57,082 nucleotides of DNA from Streptomyces sp. GC420 (lineage in GTDB: Bacteria; Actinomycetota; Actinomycetes; Streptomycetales; Streptomycetaceae), in NCBI RefSeq assembly GCF_009916105.1, contig NZ_JAAAXQ010000005.1:1-57082 (forward strand), given 5' to 3'. Of this stretch, positions 7,664 through 15,878 are shown in pieces. Each line of letters begins with the position of its first letter. Position 1 is the first letter of the stretch. The translations under genes and the position numbers were made by a program. The notes beneath the pieces were generated by a model. It searched no databases and was not told the origin of the DNA. It saw only the letters and a program-made list of their open reading frames with translations.

Positions 7664-8124
7664 GGTAGCCGCGGGGTCGTCGCCGTGACTTCTTCAATCC
7701 TGCTCGATGCCGGAGCCGGCTTCCTCACGTACCACGGCAGCCCCGCCCCGGCGACCGCCGCGCGGCGCCGGTAGGCGCTGGGCGACATGCCGGCCAGCTC
7801 CGTGAAGCGGGTGCTCAGGACGGCCGGCGACGAGCAGCCGACCGCGCGGCAGACCTCGGTCTCGCTGAGGCCGCCGTGCCGCAGCAGCGCCATCGCGCGC
7901 TCGACGCGACGTGCCGTCAGATAGGCGTAGGGCGACGCGCCGTAGGCGAGACGGAACTGCCGGCCGAGGTGCCCGGGCGGCATGCCCGCGTCGCGGGCGA
8001 GCGCCTCGACGTCCAGCGGCCGCGCGTACTCGCGGTCGATCCGGTCGCGGACCCGGCGCAGACGCGCGAGGTCGCGCAGGCGCTGCGCGGCGATCTGCGC
8101 ACGCCTCCACGCGGGATGACACAT
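7660..8124 (-). CDS. Short AraC-family DNA-binding protein
   Basis: 154 residues. The AraC double helix-turn-helix occupies about residues 22-120: LDVEALARDAGMPPGHLGRQFRLAYGASPYAYLTARRVERAMALLRHGG and the second helix pair ETEVCRAVGCSSPAVLSTRFTELAGMSPSAYRRR. There is no N-terminal ligand domain, so the protein is close to a bare DNA-binding unit. It overlaps the VOC gene by 4 bp, a pairing common in actinomycetes. Likely a local regulator; no tie to the biosynthetic genes is visible. Confidence 0.8.
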   Translation of the reverse strand: MCHPAWRRAQIAAQRLRDLARLRRVRDRIDREYARPLDVEALARDAGMPPGHLGRQFRLAYGASPYAYLTARRVERAMALLRHGGLSETEVCRAVGCSSPAVLSTRFTELAGMSPSAYRRRAAVAGAGLPWYVRKPAPASSRIEEVTATTPRLP

Positions 8125-8204
8125 GGAAGACCCCTCTCGTGCGATGTCGGGAGAACCTCGCCGCGTGCCGGGAGCGAAAGCGGGCGGACCGGCCGCCGAA
8201 CGGC

Positions 8205-8615
8205 TCAGCGCAGCTCCCGGACGCGGACCAGGTTGCCCGCGGGATCGCGGAACGCGCAGTCGCGGACGCCGTAGGGCTGGAGCATGGGCTCCTGGACGAC
8301 CTCGACGTCGGCGGCCTGCACCTTGTCGAAGGTGGCGTCGAGGTCCGGGGTGGCCAGCAGGATCCAGCCGTAGGTGCCCTTGGCCATCATCTCGGTGATG
8401 GTGCGCCGCTCGTCCTCGGTCACCCCGGGATCGGCGGCCGGCGGCGCCAGGAGGAGCGACGTGCCGGGCCGGCCGACGGGGCCGACCGTGATCCAGCGCG
8501 ACCGTCCCTGGCCGACGTCGCTGCGGACTTCGAAGCCGAGGACGTCGCGGTAGAAGGCCAGAGCGGCGTCCGGGTCGTCATGCGGCAGGGAGCTCGTATG
8601 AATGGTGAGGTCCAT
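8205..8615 (-). CDS. VOC-family protein, single domain
   Basis: 136 residues from ATG at 8615; a GTG at 8624 is also possible, and neither has a strong ribosome site. It begins DLTIHTSSLPHDDPDAALAFYRDVLGFEVR, the standard VOC opening, with WITVGPVGRPGTSLLL and RDCAFRDPAGNLVRVREL at the end carrying the usual C-terminal Glu/Asp region. It is probably a dioxygenase-like or antibiotic-binding VOC protein. It is separated from the AraC gene by 80 bp, so it could be co-regulated but is not coupled. Confidence 0.75.
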   Translation of the reverse strand: MDLTIHTSSLPHDDPDAALAFYRDVLGFEVRSDVGQGRSRWITVGPVGRPGTSLLLAPPAADPGVTEDERRTITEMMAKGTYGWILLATPDLDATFDKVQAADVEVVQEPMLQPYGVRDCAFRDPAGNLVRVRELR

Positions 8616-8738
8616 GGCCGTCACGTTAGCCGCGGCCGGTGCCCGGGGCTTCTCGATTCCTGATCCGCCGACCGCCCGCCGGGAGACGCCGCGGCGCCTC
8701 TTCGCCCCGGCCCGGATACCCCGGCCCTGTGCCGGATC

Positions 8739-8781
8739 TCAAGCGCCGCTCGAGCCGGTCTCGATGCCCGCGAGCCACTCT
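8739..8781 (+). promoter_or_regulatory. Candidate SARP operator upstream of the AraC-like regulator
   Basis: Three heptamers at exact 11-bp steps: TCAAGCG (8739), TCGAGCC (8750) and TCGATGC (8761). CACTCT at 8776-8781 follows the last after 8 bp as a weak -10 candidate. The site is 33-75 bp upstream of the start at 8814. Confidence 0.5.
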
Positions 8782-8813
8782 GCTGAGTGGATCGATACCG
8801 GGTGAGGTGCGTT

Positions 8814-9671
8814 GTGGACGAAGCAGTGGAAAGGGCGGCCGGCTACATTCGCGAGCGTTTCAGTGATCCGCTGACCGTCACGGAGATCGCCGGAAGTGCT
8901 CCGCTCAGCCGTTTCCGTTTCTCACGGATATTCAAGGAGGAGACCGGGATCAGCCCCGGGAGATTCCTCGCCGCGGTCCGTATTCACGAGGCCAAGCGGC
9001 TGATCGAGAACACCTCGATGAGTATCGCCGATGTCTCCGTCGCGGTCGGATACACCAGCCTGGGTTCGTTCACCCGTTCCTTCACGGCCTGCGTCGGAGT
9101 CTGCCCCAGCCGGTTCCGCCGGCTGTCCCGGGACGCGGGGGAGTGCCTGCCGGGACCGGAGCCGGACCCGGCATCGGGACGCGGCGCGCTCGCCGGCACG
9201 GTCCGCCTGCCGGAGGGACACGGGAACGCGCGCGTGTTCCTGGGCGCCTTCGGCACGGCCGTCGTCCAGCACCCGTCCGTCGCCTCGGCCGTCGTCGACG
9301 TGCCGGGCGGCCGTCCGTGCTGCTACTCCCTGGAGAACGTCCCCGAGGGGAACTGGTATCTGCTCGCGGTGGCGGTGGCCGCCGGCCCGGGCCCCGATCC
9401 GCGGGCCGGGCGGACCGCGCTCGTCGGGGGGCACGGCCCGACGCCCGTGACCGTCGCCGCCGACACCGTCACCAGCGCGGCGGTGCGTCTGCGCCCGGCA
9501 CGGCCGGCCGATCCGCCGGTCCTGCTCGCGCTGCCCGGACTCGAACCCCCGGCCACCGCCGTGGCGCGCCCCGGGTGCGCCGCCGCCACCCCGGCCTCGG
9601 CCATTGCGGGGCGCCGGGCCGCGGGCCACCTGCGGCTGGTCCCCCCGGCACCGGTGCCGTCACGGCCGTGA
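8814..9671 (+). CDS. AraC-family regulator with an unassigned C-terminal domain
   Basis: 285 residues from GTG 8814, chosen because GTGAGGTG lies 4-12 bp upstream; in-frame starts exist up to 8787. The AraC DNA-binding unit is at the N terminus (about residues 1-95: YIRERFSDPLTVTEIAGSAPLSRFRFSRIFKEETG and IADVSVAVGYTSLGSFTRSF), the reverse of classical AraC order. The remaining 180 residues look beta-rich (GALAGTVRLPEGHGNARVFLGAFG) and may sense a ligand; the tail is Pro/Ala-rich. It ends convergently with the StrR-like gene, overlapping by 12 bp. The heptamer operator upstream suggests SARP control, making it a probable second-tier pathway regulator. Confidence 0.75.
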   Translation: MDEAVERAAGYIRERFSDPLTVTEIAGSAPLSRFRFSRIFKEETGISPGRFLAAVRIHEAKRLIENTSMSIADVSVAVGYTSLGSFTRSFTACVGVCPSRFRRLSRDAGECLPGPEPDPASGRGALAGTVRLPEGHGNARVFLGAFGTAVVQHPSVASAVVDVPGGRPCCYSLENVPEGNWYLLAVAVAAGPGPDPRAGRTALVGGHGPTPVTVAADTVTSAAVRLRPARPADPPVLLALPGLEPPATAVARPGCAAATPASAIAGRRAAGHLRLVPPAPVPSRP

Positions 9672-10859
9672 CCCCGAGGGATCGCGGCACGTCTCCTGCC
9701 TGGCCTTGAGCCGCTCGGCGAGCAGGCTCCACTCCCGGCCGACGTGCTCGGCGATCGGGGCGATGACGCCGAGCCAGTGCGGCGGGACCGCGTCGACCAG
9801 CCGCCGCCAGTCCTCGCCGGGCCCGGCGGCGTGCACCTGCATCCAGCGCAGGAACTCCCGGCCGTCGGCGGTGTAGCGGACGGCGGGGTCGGCGGCCATC
9901 TTGGCCGCCACGGCCGCCCATGTGGGCGGTGTCTCGGTGTGGTTCCTGCGCCGCGCGGGCGCGGCGTCGGCGCTCGGAGCCACCCGCAGCGGCACCCGGT
10001 GTCCGTCGTCGGCAACCACGTCCGCCGCCGTCGCCCCGTCGGCCGGCCGCACGGACACGGACTGCACGGACTGCACGGGCCGGACGTGCTGCGGCCGCGC
10101 GGCGTGCGTGCGGCGCCCGTTCCGCTCGGGACCCTCGCCGCGCCGGAGCCGCGCGCTCACGTCGTGCACCGTGCCGAGGGACACGTCGGTCTCCCTGGCG
10201 ACCTGACGCAGCGGGGCGTCCGGATGGGTGGCGATGTACTCGGCGGCGCGCCGCCTGCCCTCGCCGGCGTCCACCGGACGCCGCCTTCCGTCCTGGCCGA
10301 TGCGCTTGCCGCCCAGCGACGTCCCGCCCGCCGACCGGTCGCGCAGCGACGCGATCGTCTTGGCGCTCAGCCCGGTGATCCCGGCGATGGCGCGGTCGGA
10401 CCAGTCGGGGTGGGAGCCCAGGACCCGCTGGGCTCCCACGACGCGGTCGGCCTTCGACAGCGGCAGCCCGTGCGAGCCGTTCGCCTGCATGGCGATGACG
10501 AGCGCCTCGGAGTTGGAGCAGTCGAGGAACCGCGCCCTGATGCTGTCGTCGCCCATGAGCCTGGCGGCCTCCAGCCGGTGCAGCCCGTCGATGACACGGC
10601 AGCCGTCCACCTGGACGAGAATGGGGGGGAGTTCCGCCGAGTCCGCCGCGTCGATGAGAAGCCGGATGTGCGCGGCGTCCGTTCCGCCCTGACGCAGGGA
10701 CACCCCGGGCGACAGCGCGGCAATGGGGACTTCACGCGCCGGAAGTCTCTCGAAGTTCCTCGGATCGAATTCGCTGCGGGGCGAAGAGTCGACGCCCTCC
10801 ACGCGGGCGTGGCTGAATGCACTCGTTATCGAGACGGCTTGCGCATTGCTCTGAGCCAT
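9660..10859 (-). CDS. StrR/NovG-type ParB-fold pathway-specific activator
   Basis: 399 residues, ATG at 10859 with GAGAGGGAG upstream. Residues about 38-130 form a ParB/Srx-like domain: PAREVPIAALSPGVSLRQGG, ILVQVDGCRVIDGLHRLEAARLMG and VIAMQANGSHGLPLSKADRVVGA. Helix-turn-helix segments follow (WSDRAIAGITGLSAKTIASLRDR near 160-180; APLRQVARETDVSLGTVHDVSARLRRG near 220-245). This is the architecture of StrR, NovG and Bbr, activators of glycosylated-antibiotic clusters that bind GTTCGACTG-N11-CAGTCGAAC. Several sites of that geometry occur in the window (see regulatory entries), making it the likely regulator of several operons here. The C-terminal 110 residues resemble no domain I can name. 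Confidence 0.85.
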   Translation of the reverse strand: MAQSNAQAVSITSAFSHARVEGVDSSPRSEFDPRNFERLPAREVPIAALSPGVSLRQGGTDAAHIRLLIDAADSAELPPILVQVDGCRVIDGLHRLEAARLMGDDSIRARFLDCSNSEALVIAMQANGSHGLPLSKADRVVGAQRVLGSHPDWSDRAIAGITGLSAKTIASLRDRSAGGTSLGGKRIGQDGRRRPVDAGEGRRRAAEYIATHPDAPLRQVARETDVSLGTVHDVSARLRRGEGPERNGRRTHAARPQHVRPVQSVQSVSVRPADGATAADVVADDGHRVPLRVAPSADAAPARRRNHTETPPTWAAVAAKMAADPAVRYTADGREFLRWMQVHAAGPGEDWRRLVDAVPPHWLGVIAPIAEHVGREWSLLAERLKARQETCRDPSGSRP

Positions 10860-10996
10860 TCCTGATACTCCCTCTCTGCTGCCGCTGCCGACGAGCGTCG
10901 CAGGAGGGTCTCCAGCTGCAGTGGAGAGCAGGTCGACGTTCCCTGGAAACACGACCGGCGCGGGTGTCCGCCGGACCGGCGGACACCCGCGCGGGA

Positions 10997-11836
10997 TCAG
11001 GCGTCCCTGCGCCGCAGCTGCACCACCGCGAGAGCCAGCAGGGCGGCGGTCCAGAGCGCGAGCACCCCCAGGCCCTGCCACGGCCCCAGCAGGTCGCCCG
11101 CGCGGGAGTGCTGCTGGGTGATCATGAACCCGGCCTCCGTGGGGAGGTAGGCGTAGATGTGCTCGCCCACGCTGCCGGGCAGCAGACCCGCCATCGGGGT
11201 GAGCACCAGGACGAAGCCGATGACGACGGTGATGCTCGCCGCCGTGTGCCGGATGACCGCGCCGGCGGCGAGCGCGAACAGGCCGAGCAGCGACAGGTAG
11301 AGACCGCAGCCGACGACGGCCCGCAGGACGCCCGGGTCACCGATGGCGACCGGCGCCTTGCCGTCGAGGATCGGCGCGCCGATGAAGAAGGAGGCGAACG
11401 CGGTCAGTTCGCCCACCGCCAGGACCAGCAGCCCGAACACCGCGCTCTTGGCCGCCAGCATCGGCACCCGCCTGGGCACCGCGAGCAGGCTGGCACGGAT
11501 CATGCCGGTGGAGTACTCGGAGGCGATGGCCATCACGCCCAGCACGCACACCGCCAGCTGGCTGAGCAGGATGCCGCTGCCCAGGATGGTGCCGGTCGGA
11601 TCGGTCCTCATCTCGGCCTGCTGGGACGGGCTGGTCCTGTCCCAGTTCGCGACGCCCATCTGCATGAACAGCGCGGTGAACACCACGGTGAGCAGCACCA
11701 GGACGACGAGCGACCAGACGGTGGAGCGGACCGAACGGATCTTGGTCCATTCCGAGAGCATCAGCCGCCCGAAGCTGGGCCGGTGCGCCCCGGCGACCGG
11801 GGCGGACGCGGGGGCGAGCGCGGTCGTGGCGGTCAC
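10997..11836 (-). CDS. ABC-2 type permease of a DrrAB-like exporter
   Basis: 279 residues from GTG 11836, whose start codon overlaps the ATPase stop (GTGA). Six hydrophobic segments can be seen, beginning with WSLVVLVLLTVVFTALFMQ near 42-60, then LSQLAVCVLGVMAIA, FGLLVLAVGELTAFASFFIG, LYLSLLGLFALAAGAVI, ITVVIGFVLVLTPMAGLL and a final VLALWTAALLALAVVQL. ABC-2 permeases of this size pair with a separate ATPase to export antibiotics, as DrrB does for daunorubicin. Together with the upstream ATPase it forms one exporter, probably for self-resistance. Confidence 0.85.
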   Translation of the reverse strand: MTATTALAPASAPVAGAHRPSFGRLMLSEWTKIRSVRSTVWSLVVLVLLTVVFTALFMQMGVANWDRTSPSQQAEMRTDPTGTILGSGILLSQLAVCVLGVMAIASEYSTGMIRASLLAVPRRVPMLAAKSAVFGLLVLAVGELTAFASFFIGAPILDGKAPVAIGDPGVLRAVVGCGLYLSLLGLFALAAGAVIRHTAASITVVIGFVLVLTPMAGLLPGSVGEHIYAYLPTEAGFMITQQHSRAGDLLGPWQGLGVLALWTAALLALAVVQLRRRDA

Positions 11837-12759
11837 TTCACACCTCCGGTGGCGGGCACGCCGGCGTCGTATTCGACGGAGTCCCTGGTCAGTTCCATGA
11901 AGGCGTCCTCGAGGGAGCCGCGCCGGGTCGACAGCTCGTGCAGCACCAGGCCGCCGGCAGCGGCGAGTTCGGCGATGCGCGGTGCCTCGAGCCCGGTGAC
12001 GTCCAGGTCGCCCTCGTCGGTGGCGGTGACGGTGGCGCCCTCGCGCTCCAGCAGCCCGGCGAGCTGCGTCCCGTCGGGGGTCCTGACCAGGACGGACTGC
12101 TCGGTGCTGCGTTCGATGAACTCCTCGGTGGAGCAGTCGGCGACCAGCCGGCCGCGGCCGATGACGATGAGGTGATCGGCAGTGACGGCCATCTCGTTCA
12201 TCAGGTGGCTCGAGACGAAGACGGCGCGGCCCTGTGCCGCGAGCGACTTCATCAGGTTCCTGATCCACACGATGCCCTCGGGGTCGAGACCGTTGACCGG
12301 CTCGTCCAGGACCAGCGCCGCGGGGTCGCCGAGCAGCGCGGCGGCGATGCCCAGCCGCTGCCCCATGCCGAGCGAGAAGCCGCCCGCCCGCTTGCGGGCC
12401 ACCGGGGCCAGGCCGACCTGCTCGATGACCTCCTCGACCCGGCGCCTGCCGAAGCCCTGGGTCTGCGCCAGGCACAGCAGGTGGTCGTAGGCGCTGCGGC
12501 CGGTGTGCACGGCGCGCGCCTCCAGCAGCGCCCCGACCGCCCGCATGGGCTGAGGCAGATCGCGGTAGCGCACGCCGTTGACGGTGGCCTCACCGGCATC
12601 GGGACTGTCGAGTCCCAGCAGCAGTCGCATCGTGGTGGACTTGCCTGCGCCGTTGGGGCCCAGGAAGCCGGTGACCCGGCCGGGCTCGACCGTGAACGAC
12701 AGGTCGTTCACGGCGGTCTTGTCGCCGTAGCGTTTCGTGAGGTTCTTGGCCTCGATCAT
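11833..12759 (-). CDS. DrrA-like ABC transporter ATP-binding protein
   Basis: 308 residues, ATG at 12759 with GAGGTGACC upstream. Walker A GPNGAGKST (about 35-43), a signature variant SLGMGQR near 130, Walker B AALVLDEPVNGLDPEG near 148-163 and switch His SSHLMNEM near 187. The C-terminal 90 residues match the DrrA/CcmA-type extension. It is coupled to the permease by a 4-bp overlap. Two tiny frames lie in its 5' region (12889-12942 and just downstream), and a degenerate StrR-type site lies about 180 bp upstream. Confidence 0.88.
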   Translation of the reverse strand: MIEAKNLTKRYGDKTAVNDLSFTVEPGRVTGFLGPNGAGKSTTMRLLLGLDSPDAGEATVNGVRYRDLPQPMRAVGALLEARAVHTGRSAYDHLLCLAQTQGFGRRRVEEVIEQVGLAPVARKRAGGFSLGMGQRLGIAAALLGDPAALVLDEPVNGLDPEGIVWIRNLMKSLAAQGRAVFVSSHLMNEMAVTADHLIVIGRGRLVADCSTEEFIERSTEQSVLVRTPDGTQLAGLLEREGATVTATDEGDLDVTGLEAPRIAELAAAGGLVLHELSTRRGSLEDAFMELTRDSVEYDAGVPATGGVK

Positions 12760-12888
12760 GGTCACCTCGGTTGAATGGACTGCGAGAGTTCCGCCGGGGC
12801 CAAAGTGCTCCCCGCCCACCTGTGATATCAGGACGGTTATTCCGTTCAGTAGTCGCGGCCCGGGCCGGTTCTGAACATGGCCCCCGCC

Positions 12889-12942
12889 TCACAGCATGGA
12901 TATTTTGGCAGCCATGACGGTGCGCGGCAGCTCGTGTTTCAT
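12889..12942 (-). CDS. Possible 17-residue upstream peptide (uORF) of the ABC operon
   Basis: A reverse-strand frame from ATG 12942 to TGA 12889 would encode MKHELPRTVMAAKISML. A good ribosome site (GAGGAAAG, 7 bp before the ATG) is the main support; codon bias cannot be judged at this size. A second mini-frame (MFRTGPGRDY) with a purine-rich site (GAGGCGGGGG) starts 12 bp further on. They could be leader peptides coupling translation to expression of the exporter, or chance. Confidence 0.3.
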   Translation of the reverse strand: MKHELPRTVMAAKISML

Positions 12943-12965
12943 CTGCTTACTTTCCTCGGTTGAAC
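12937..12965. promoter_or_regulatory. Degenerate StrR-type operator
   Basis: The right half CGGTTGAAC (12957-12965) is identical to the perfect site at 23076. The left half TTTCATCTG (12937-12945) matches GTTCAACCG at 6 of 9 positions. Spacing is 11 bp, giving the same 29-bp footprint. It lies in the divergent region between the ABC exporter and the C26 gene. Confidence 0.4.
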
Positions 12966-12987
12966 CCGCAAACCCACGAGGGTGGTC

Positions 12988-13758
12988 ATGAATTCAGTCA
13001 CGAACGGTCCGGCGCGCGCCGGGCGGCGGCCGGTGATCGGGATCTGCGCGCGGACGGCGCCGGTCACCCTCCAGGGCGGCGACCTGGTCGTCACCCTGGC
13101 GCTGCAGTCGCACGTGGCCTACCTGTCCGAGGCGGGCTGCACGCCGCTGCTGCTCCCGCTGCTGCCCGGGGCCGAGGCCCTGGCCGGCCGGCTCGACGGC
13201 CTGCTGGTCCCCGGCGGCCCCGACCTGGATCCGGCGCTCTACGGCCAGGACGCGCACCCGGCGACCCGGGCGGTGGGCCCGGACGCCGATCGCACCGAAC
13301 TGGCGCTGGTCAGAACGGCACTTGACGCCGGGTTGCCCGTCCTGGCGATCTGCCGCGGCATGCAGCTGCTCAACGTGCTGCACGGGGGCACCCTCCACCA
13401 GCACCTGTCGGACGTCACCGGCCACGACGGCCACCGTCCCAACACGCCGGCCTTCACCCTCGGCCGCCACCCGCTGAAGCTCCGGCCGGGCAGCCGGATC
13501 GCCGCCGTCCTCGACGAGGACGAGCCGGAGACGGCCTGCCACCACCATCAGGCGGTCGACCGGCTCGGCGACGGCCTCACCGTCACCGGATGGGCCGGGG
13601 ACGGCACCGTCGAGGCCGTCGAAGTCACGGACCATCCCTTTGCGATCGGCGTGCAATGGGAATCCGGTCAGACGGCCGACAAACGACTTCATCAAGCACT
13701 TGCTCAAGCCGCCGGAAGCCCGAAGAACAAGCAGACCGCCGAAATCTCGGATTCTTGA
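12988..13758 (+). CDS. Class I glutamine amidotransferase-like (peptidase C26, PuuD-like) protein
   Basis: 256 residues from ATG 12988 with GAGGGTGG upstream; a GTG two codons earlier is possible. The fold is that of gamma-glutamyl-GABA hydrolase: RPVIGICART, LVPGGPDLDPALYG near 74-87, nucleophile elbow LAICRGMQLLNVLHGG near 117-132 (Cys present) and ACHHHQAVDRLGDGL. The usual QWHPE triad segment reads GVQWESG, so the catalytic His is replaced by Glu. In a cluster that carries hydrazine on glutamate, a gamma-glutamyl hydrolase could release the glutamyl group from the hydrazide. The altered triad leaves open a different or lost activity. Confidence 0.8.
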   Translation: MNSVTNGPARAGRRPVIGICARTAPVTLQGGDLVVTLALQSHVAYLSEAGCTPLLLPLLPGAEALAGRLDGLLVPGGPDLDPALYGQDAHPATRAVGPDADRTELALVRTALDAGLPVLAICRGMQLLNVLHGGTLHQHLSDVTGHDGHRPNTPAFTLGRHPLKLRPGSRIAAVLDEDEPETACHHHQAVDRLGDGLTVTGWAGDGTVEAVEVTDHPFAIGVQWESGQTADKRLHQALAQAAGSPKNKQTAEISDS

Positions 13759-13818
13759 GAGAAGGCGACCTGCGAGGGCAGACTGTTTTTTCGATCCCCA
13801 TGCGAAGGAGAATTCCAG

Positions 13819-14325
13819 ATGTCGCCGCGGATGCCTAACCCGTCGTTGGTCGTTCCCGATGTTCTTCCGCCCATGCGCGCGCTGGTCAAGGCCGTCAACA
13901 GCGTCGGCGTGCCGCTGCGGACGCTCGTGCTCGTCCACCTGCGGGTGAGTCAGATCAACGGCCGTGCGGTCCAGATACCCGTGAAGAAGCGCGAGTTCGA
14001 GGAGGCGGGGGAGGAGGACCACCGCCTGCCCCTGGTGGAGACCTGGCGGGAGCAGACCTGCTTCACCGGCGCCGAGCGCTCCGTGCTGGCGCTGGCCGAG
14101 GCCGCCACGCGCATCGACGGCCGCGAGGACCCGGTGTCGGACGAGGTCTGGGCCGAGGCCGCCGCGCACTTCGACGAGCGGCAACTGGCCGCCGTGGTCC
14201 TCCACATCGGTCTGGTCAACCTCTGGAACCGCGTCAACGTCGCCACCAGGCAGGAGCCGGTGGACTGGCGGATCAACCCCAAGAAGTGGACCCCGATGAC
14301 CAGCCGGCTCACCGCGGCCCAGTAG
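13819..14325 (+). CDS. AhpD/carboxymuconolactone-decarboxylase-fold protein lacking the CxxC (copy 1)
   Basis: 168 residues, ATG with GAAGGAGAA upstream, 60 bp after the C26 gene. The AhpD-fold core is clear (LVLVHLRVSQINGRA near 37-51, AAVVLHIGLVNLWNRVNVATRQEP near 130-153). The expected redox motif CxxC with its following His, normally right after SQING, reads RAVQIPV, with both Cys missing. It is closely similar to the protein at 39666-40103; both start M-P-R-M-x-N-P-S-L-V-V-P. With no peroxidatic cysteines it is unlikely to be a peroxidase and may be a tailoring or lactone/decarboxylation enzyme. An extra 20-residue tail distinguishes it from copy 2. Confidence 0.75.
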   Translation: MSPRMPNPSLVVPDVLPPMRALVKAVNSVGVPLRTLVLVHLRVSQINGRAVQIPVKKREFEEAGEEDHRLPLVETWREQTCFTGAERSVLALAEAATRIDGREDPVSDEVWAEAAAHFDERQLAAVVLHIGLVNLWNRVNVATRQEPVDWRINPKKWTPMTSRLTAAQ

Positions 14326-14340
14326 CCCCTGCGTTGCCCG

Positions 14341-14374
14341 GGCCCTGTCCGGTGGATCCCCACCGGACAGGGCC
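14341..14374. terminator. Bidirectional hairpin terminator
   Basis: A perfect 15-bp stem (GGCCCTGTCCGGTGG and its complement) with loop ATCC lies between the convergent AhpD-like and 2,3-dehydratase genes. Confidence 0.8.
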
Positions 14375-14453
14375 TCGTGGTGTCCGCGGACCCGCACGGA
14401 CGCCGGGGCCGGCCGGCCCCGGCCCGGCTCAGGCCGACCGGCCCCGGCCCGGC

Positions 14454-15878
14454 TCAGGCCGGCCGGCCCCGGCCGCGCGAGAACCCCTGCCCGGCCGCGC
14501 CCGCTTCCCGGGCCGCCGCGTCGATGGTCAGGACGGCGAGCAGGGTCCTGGCCTGCACGTTGACGTAACGGCTGTGCCCGGCGAGCCAGTTCAGCTGGCC
14601 CGGGGTGACCCAGTGGAATCCCGGGGGCGGCTGGGTGGGCGTCGTGGTCTCGTCGGTGTCGACGATCAGATAGCGGCTCTCGGCGTTGAGGAACCGGCCG
14701 CCCTCCTCGGAGTGGACCGCCGCATAGCGGATGCGGTCGGGGGAGGCGTTGAGCATCAGGTCGAGGAAGGGCGGGCGGTGCTCCGCCGGCAGACGGGCGT
14801 AGTTCGCCGGAACGCACTGCACGGTCGGCGCGAGCTCGACGGTGTCGAGGAAGCCGCCCTCGACGCGGGCGTGCACCAGGACGTGCGGGACGCCGTCGAA
14901 GACGCGGTGGGCGAAGCCGACGATCCCGGGAGCCACCGGTTCGATGATCGGCTGGGTCCAGCCGGCGACCTCGCGGCCCGCGCCCTCGACCGACACCGCC
15001 ACCACCCGGAAGAACCTGCCGTCGGCCCGGCTGACGGAGTGCTCGTCGGCCTGCCACCCGGCGACCTCCCGCAGCGGCATGCGGCGGGCGCTGACGTCGT
15101 GACGGGCCCGTTCTCCGGTGAACCAGGCCAGCAGGCCGGAGTCGGACGACAGCGCCCGGAGCGCGACGGGGGCCACCGGAGCGCTCGCCAGCACGGTGCG
15201 CGCGTCCATGTTCACGACGTTGTCCAGGCGGAGCAGCTCCATGATCTGTCCGAGGGTGAGCCAGCGGAACGCGTCGTCGGCGGGTACGTCGCCGTCCACC
15301 TCGACGATCATGTTGCGGTTGCGCTTGTGGTAGAACCAGGCGCCGTGCTCGGACTGCAGGACGTCCGTGAGCACCCGGTCCCTGTCCGGTTCGAGGAAGT
15401 GCTCCAGGTACTTCACCCCCGCCCCGCCGTGGGCCTTGGTGTAGTTGCTGCGGGTGGCCTGCACGGTGGGGGAGAGCTGCACCAGGTTGGGGTTGCCGGG
15501 CTCCATCTTCGCCTGCATGAGGAAGTGCAGGACCCCGTCGAACTCCTTGGCCAGGATGCCGAGGATGCCGATCTCCGGCTGCACGATGATCGGCTGCTGC
15601 CACTCGCCCTCCGGCCGCACCACGTGCAGGCCCTCGACGGAGAAGAACCGGCCGCTGCTGTGCCGCAGGTCGCCGGTGTCCGGCGCGAAGGACCAGCGGT
15701 CGAGTCCGGCGAACGGGATCCGCCGGACCGCCGTCCCGCCGGATCGCCGGTGCCGATCCAGCCAGCCCGGTATCCCGGACGTCGTGGTGTGCGCGCCCCG
15801 GGCCGTCGCGGCGGACAGGGCCAGTCTCCCGGAGATCCCGGCCCGGGAACGCGGGACCAGCCGTGCCGGGGCGCTCAC
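14454..15878 (-). CDS. NDP-hexose 2,3-dehydratase
   Basis: 474 residues from GTG 15878, overlapping the 4,6-dehydratase stop by 4 bp. The protein is an internal duplication of about 210 residues typical of the family: both halves contain a QPII-x-P segment followed by I-G-I/F (QPIIVQPEIGILGI and QPIIEPVAPGIVGF), V-x-L-x-PTVQ (LVQLSPTVQATRSNY and TVELAPTVQCVPANY) and a repeat of W(F/L)T-x-Q/G. Enzymes of this family (TylX3, SpnO, OleV) remove the C2 hydroxyl of NDP-4-keto-6-deoxyglucose, committing it to 2,6-dideoxysugars. The coupled 4,6-dehydratase supplies its substrate. Confidence 0.9.
   Translation of the reverse strand: MSAPARLVPRSRAGISGRLALSAATARGAHTTTSGIPGWLDRHRRSGGTAVRRIPFAGLDRWSFAPDTGDLRHSSGRFFSVEGLHVVRPEGEWQQPIIVQPEIGILGILAKEFDGVLHFLMQAKMEPGNPNLVQLSPTVQATRSNYTKAHGGAGVKYLEHFLEPDRDRVLTDVLQSEHGAWFYHKRNRNMIVEVDGDVPADDAFRWLTLGQIMELLRLDNVVNMDARTVLASAPVAPVALRALSSDSGLLAWFTGERARHDVSARRMPLREVAGWQADEHSVSRADGRFFRVVAVSVEGAGREVAGWTQPIIEPVAPGIVGFAHRVFDGVPHVLVHARVEGGFLDTVELAPTVQCVPANYARLPAEHRPPFLDLMLNASPDRIRYAAVHSEEGGRFLNAESRYLIVDTDETTTPTQPPPGFHWVTPGQLNWLAGHSRYVNVQARTLLAVLTIDAAAREAGAAGQGFSRGRGRPA

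Noticed and set aside
12844-12876. GTTCAG...CTGAAC inverted repeat as another StrR-type operator
   Set aside because: The spacing is 15 bp rather than 11 and the inner bases do not match. It is more likely chance.
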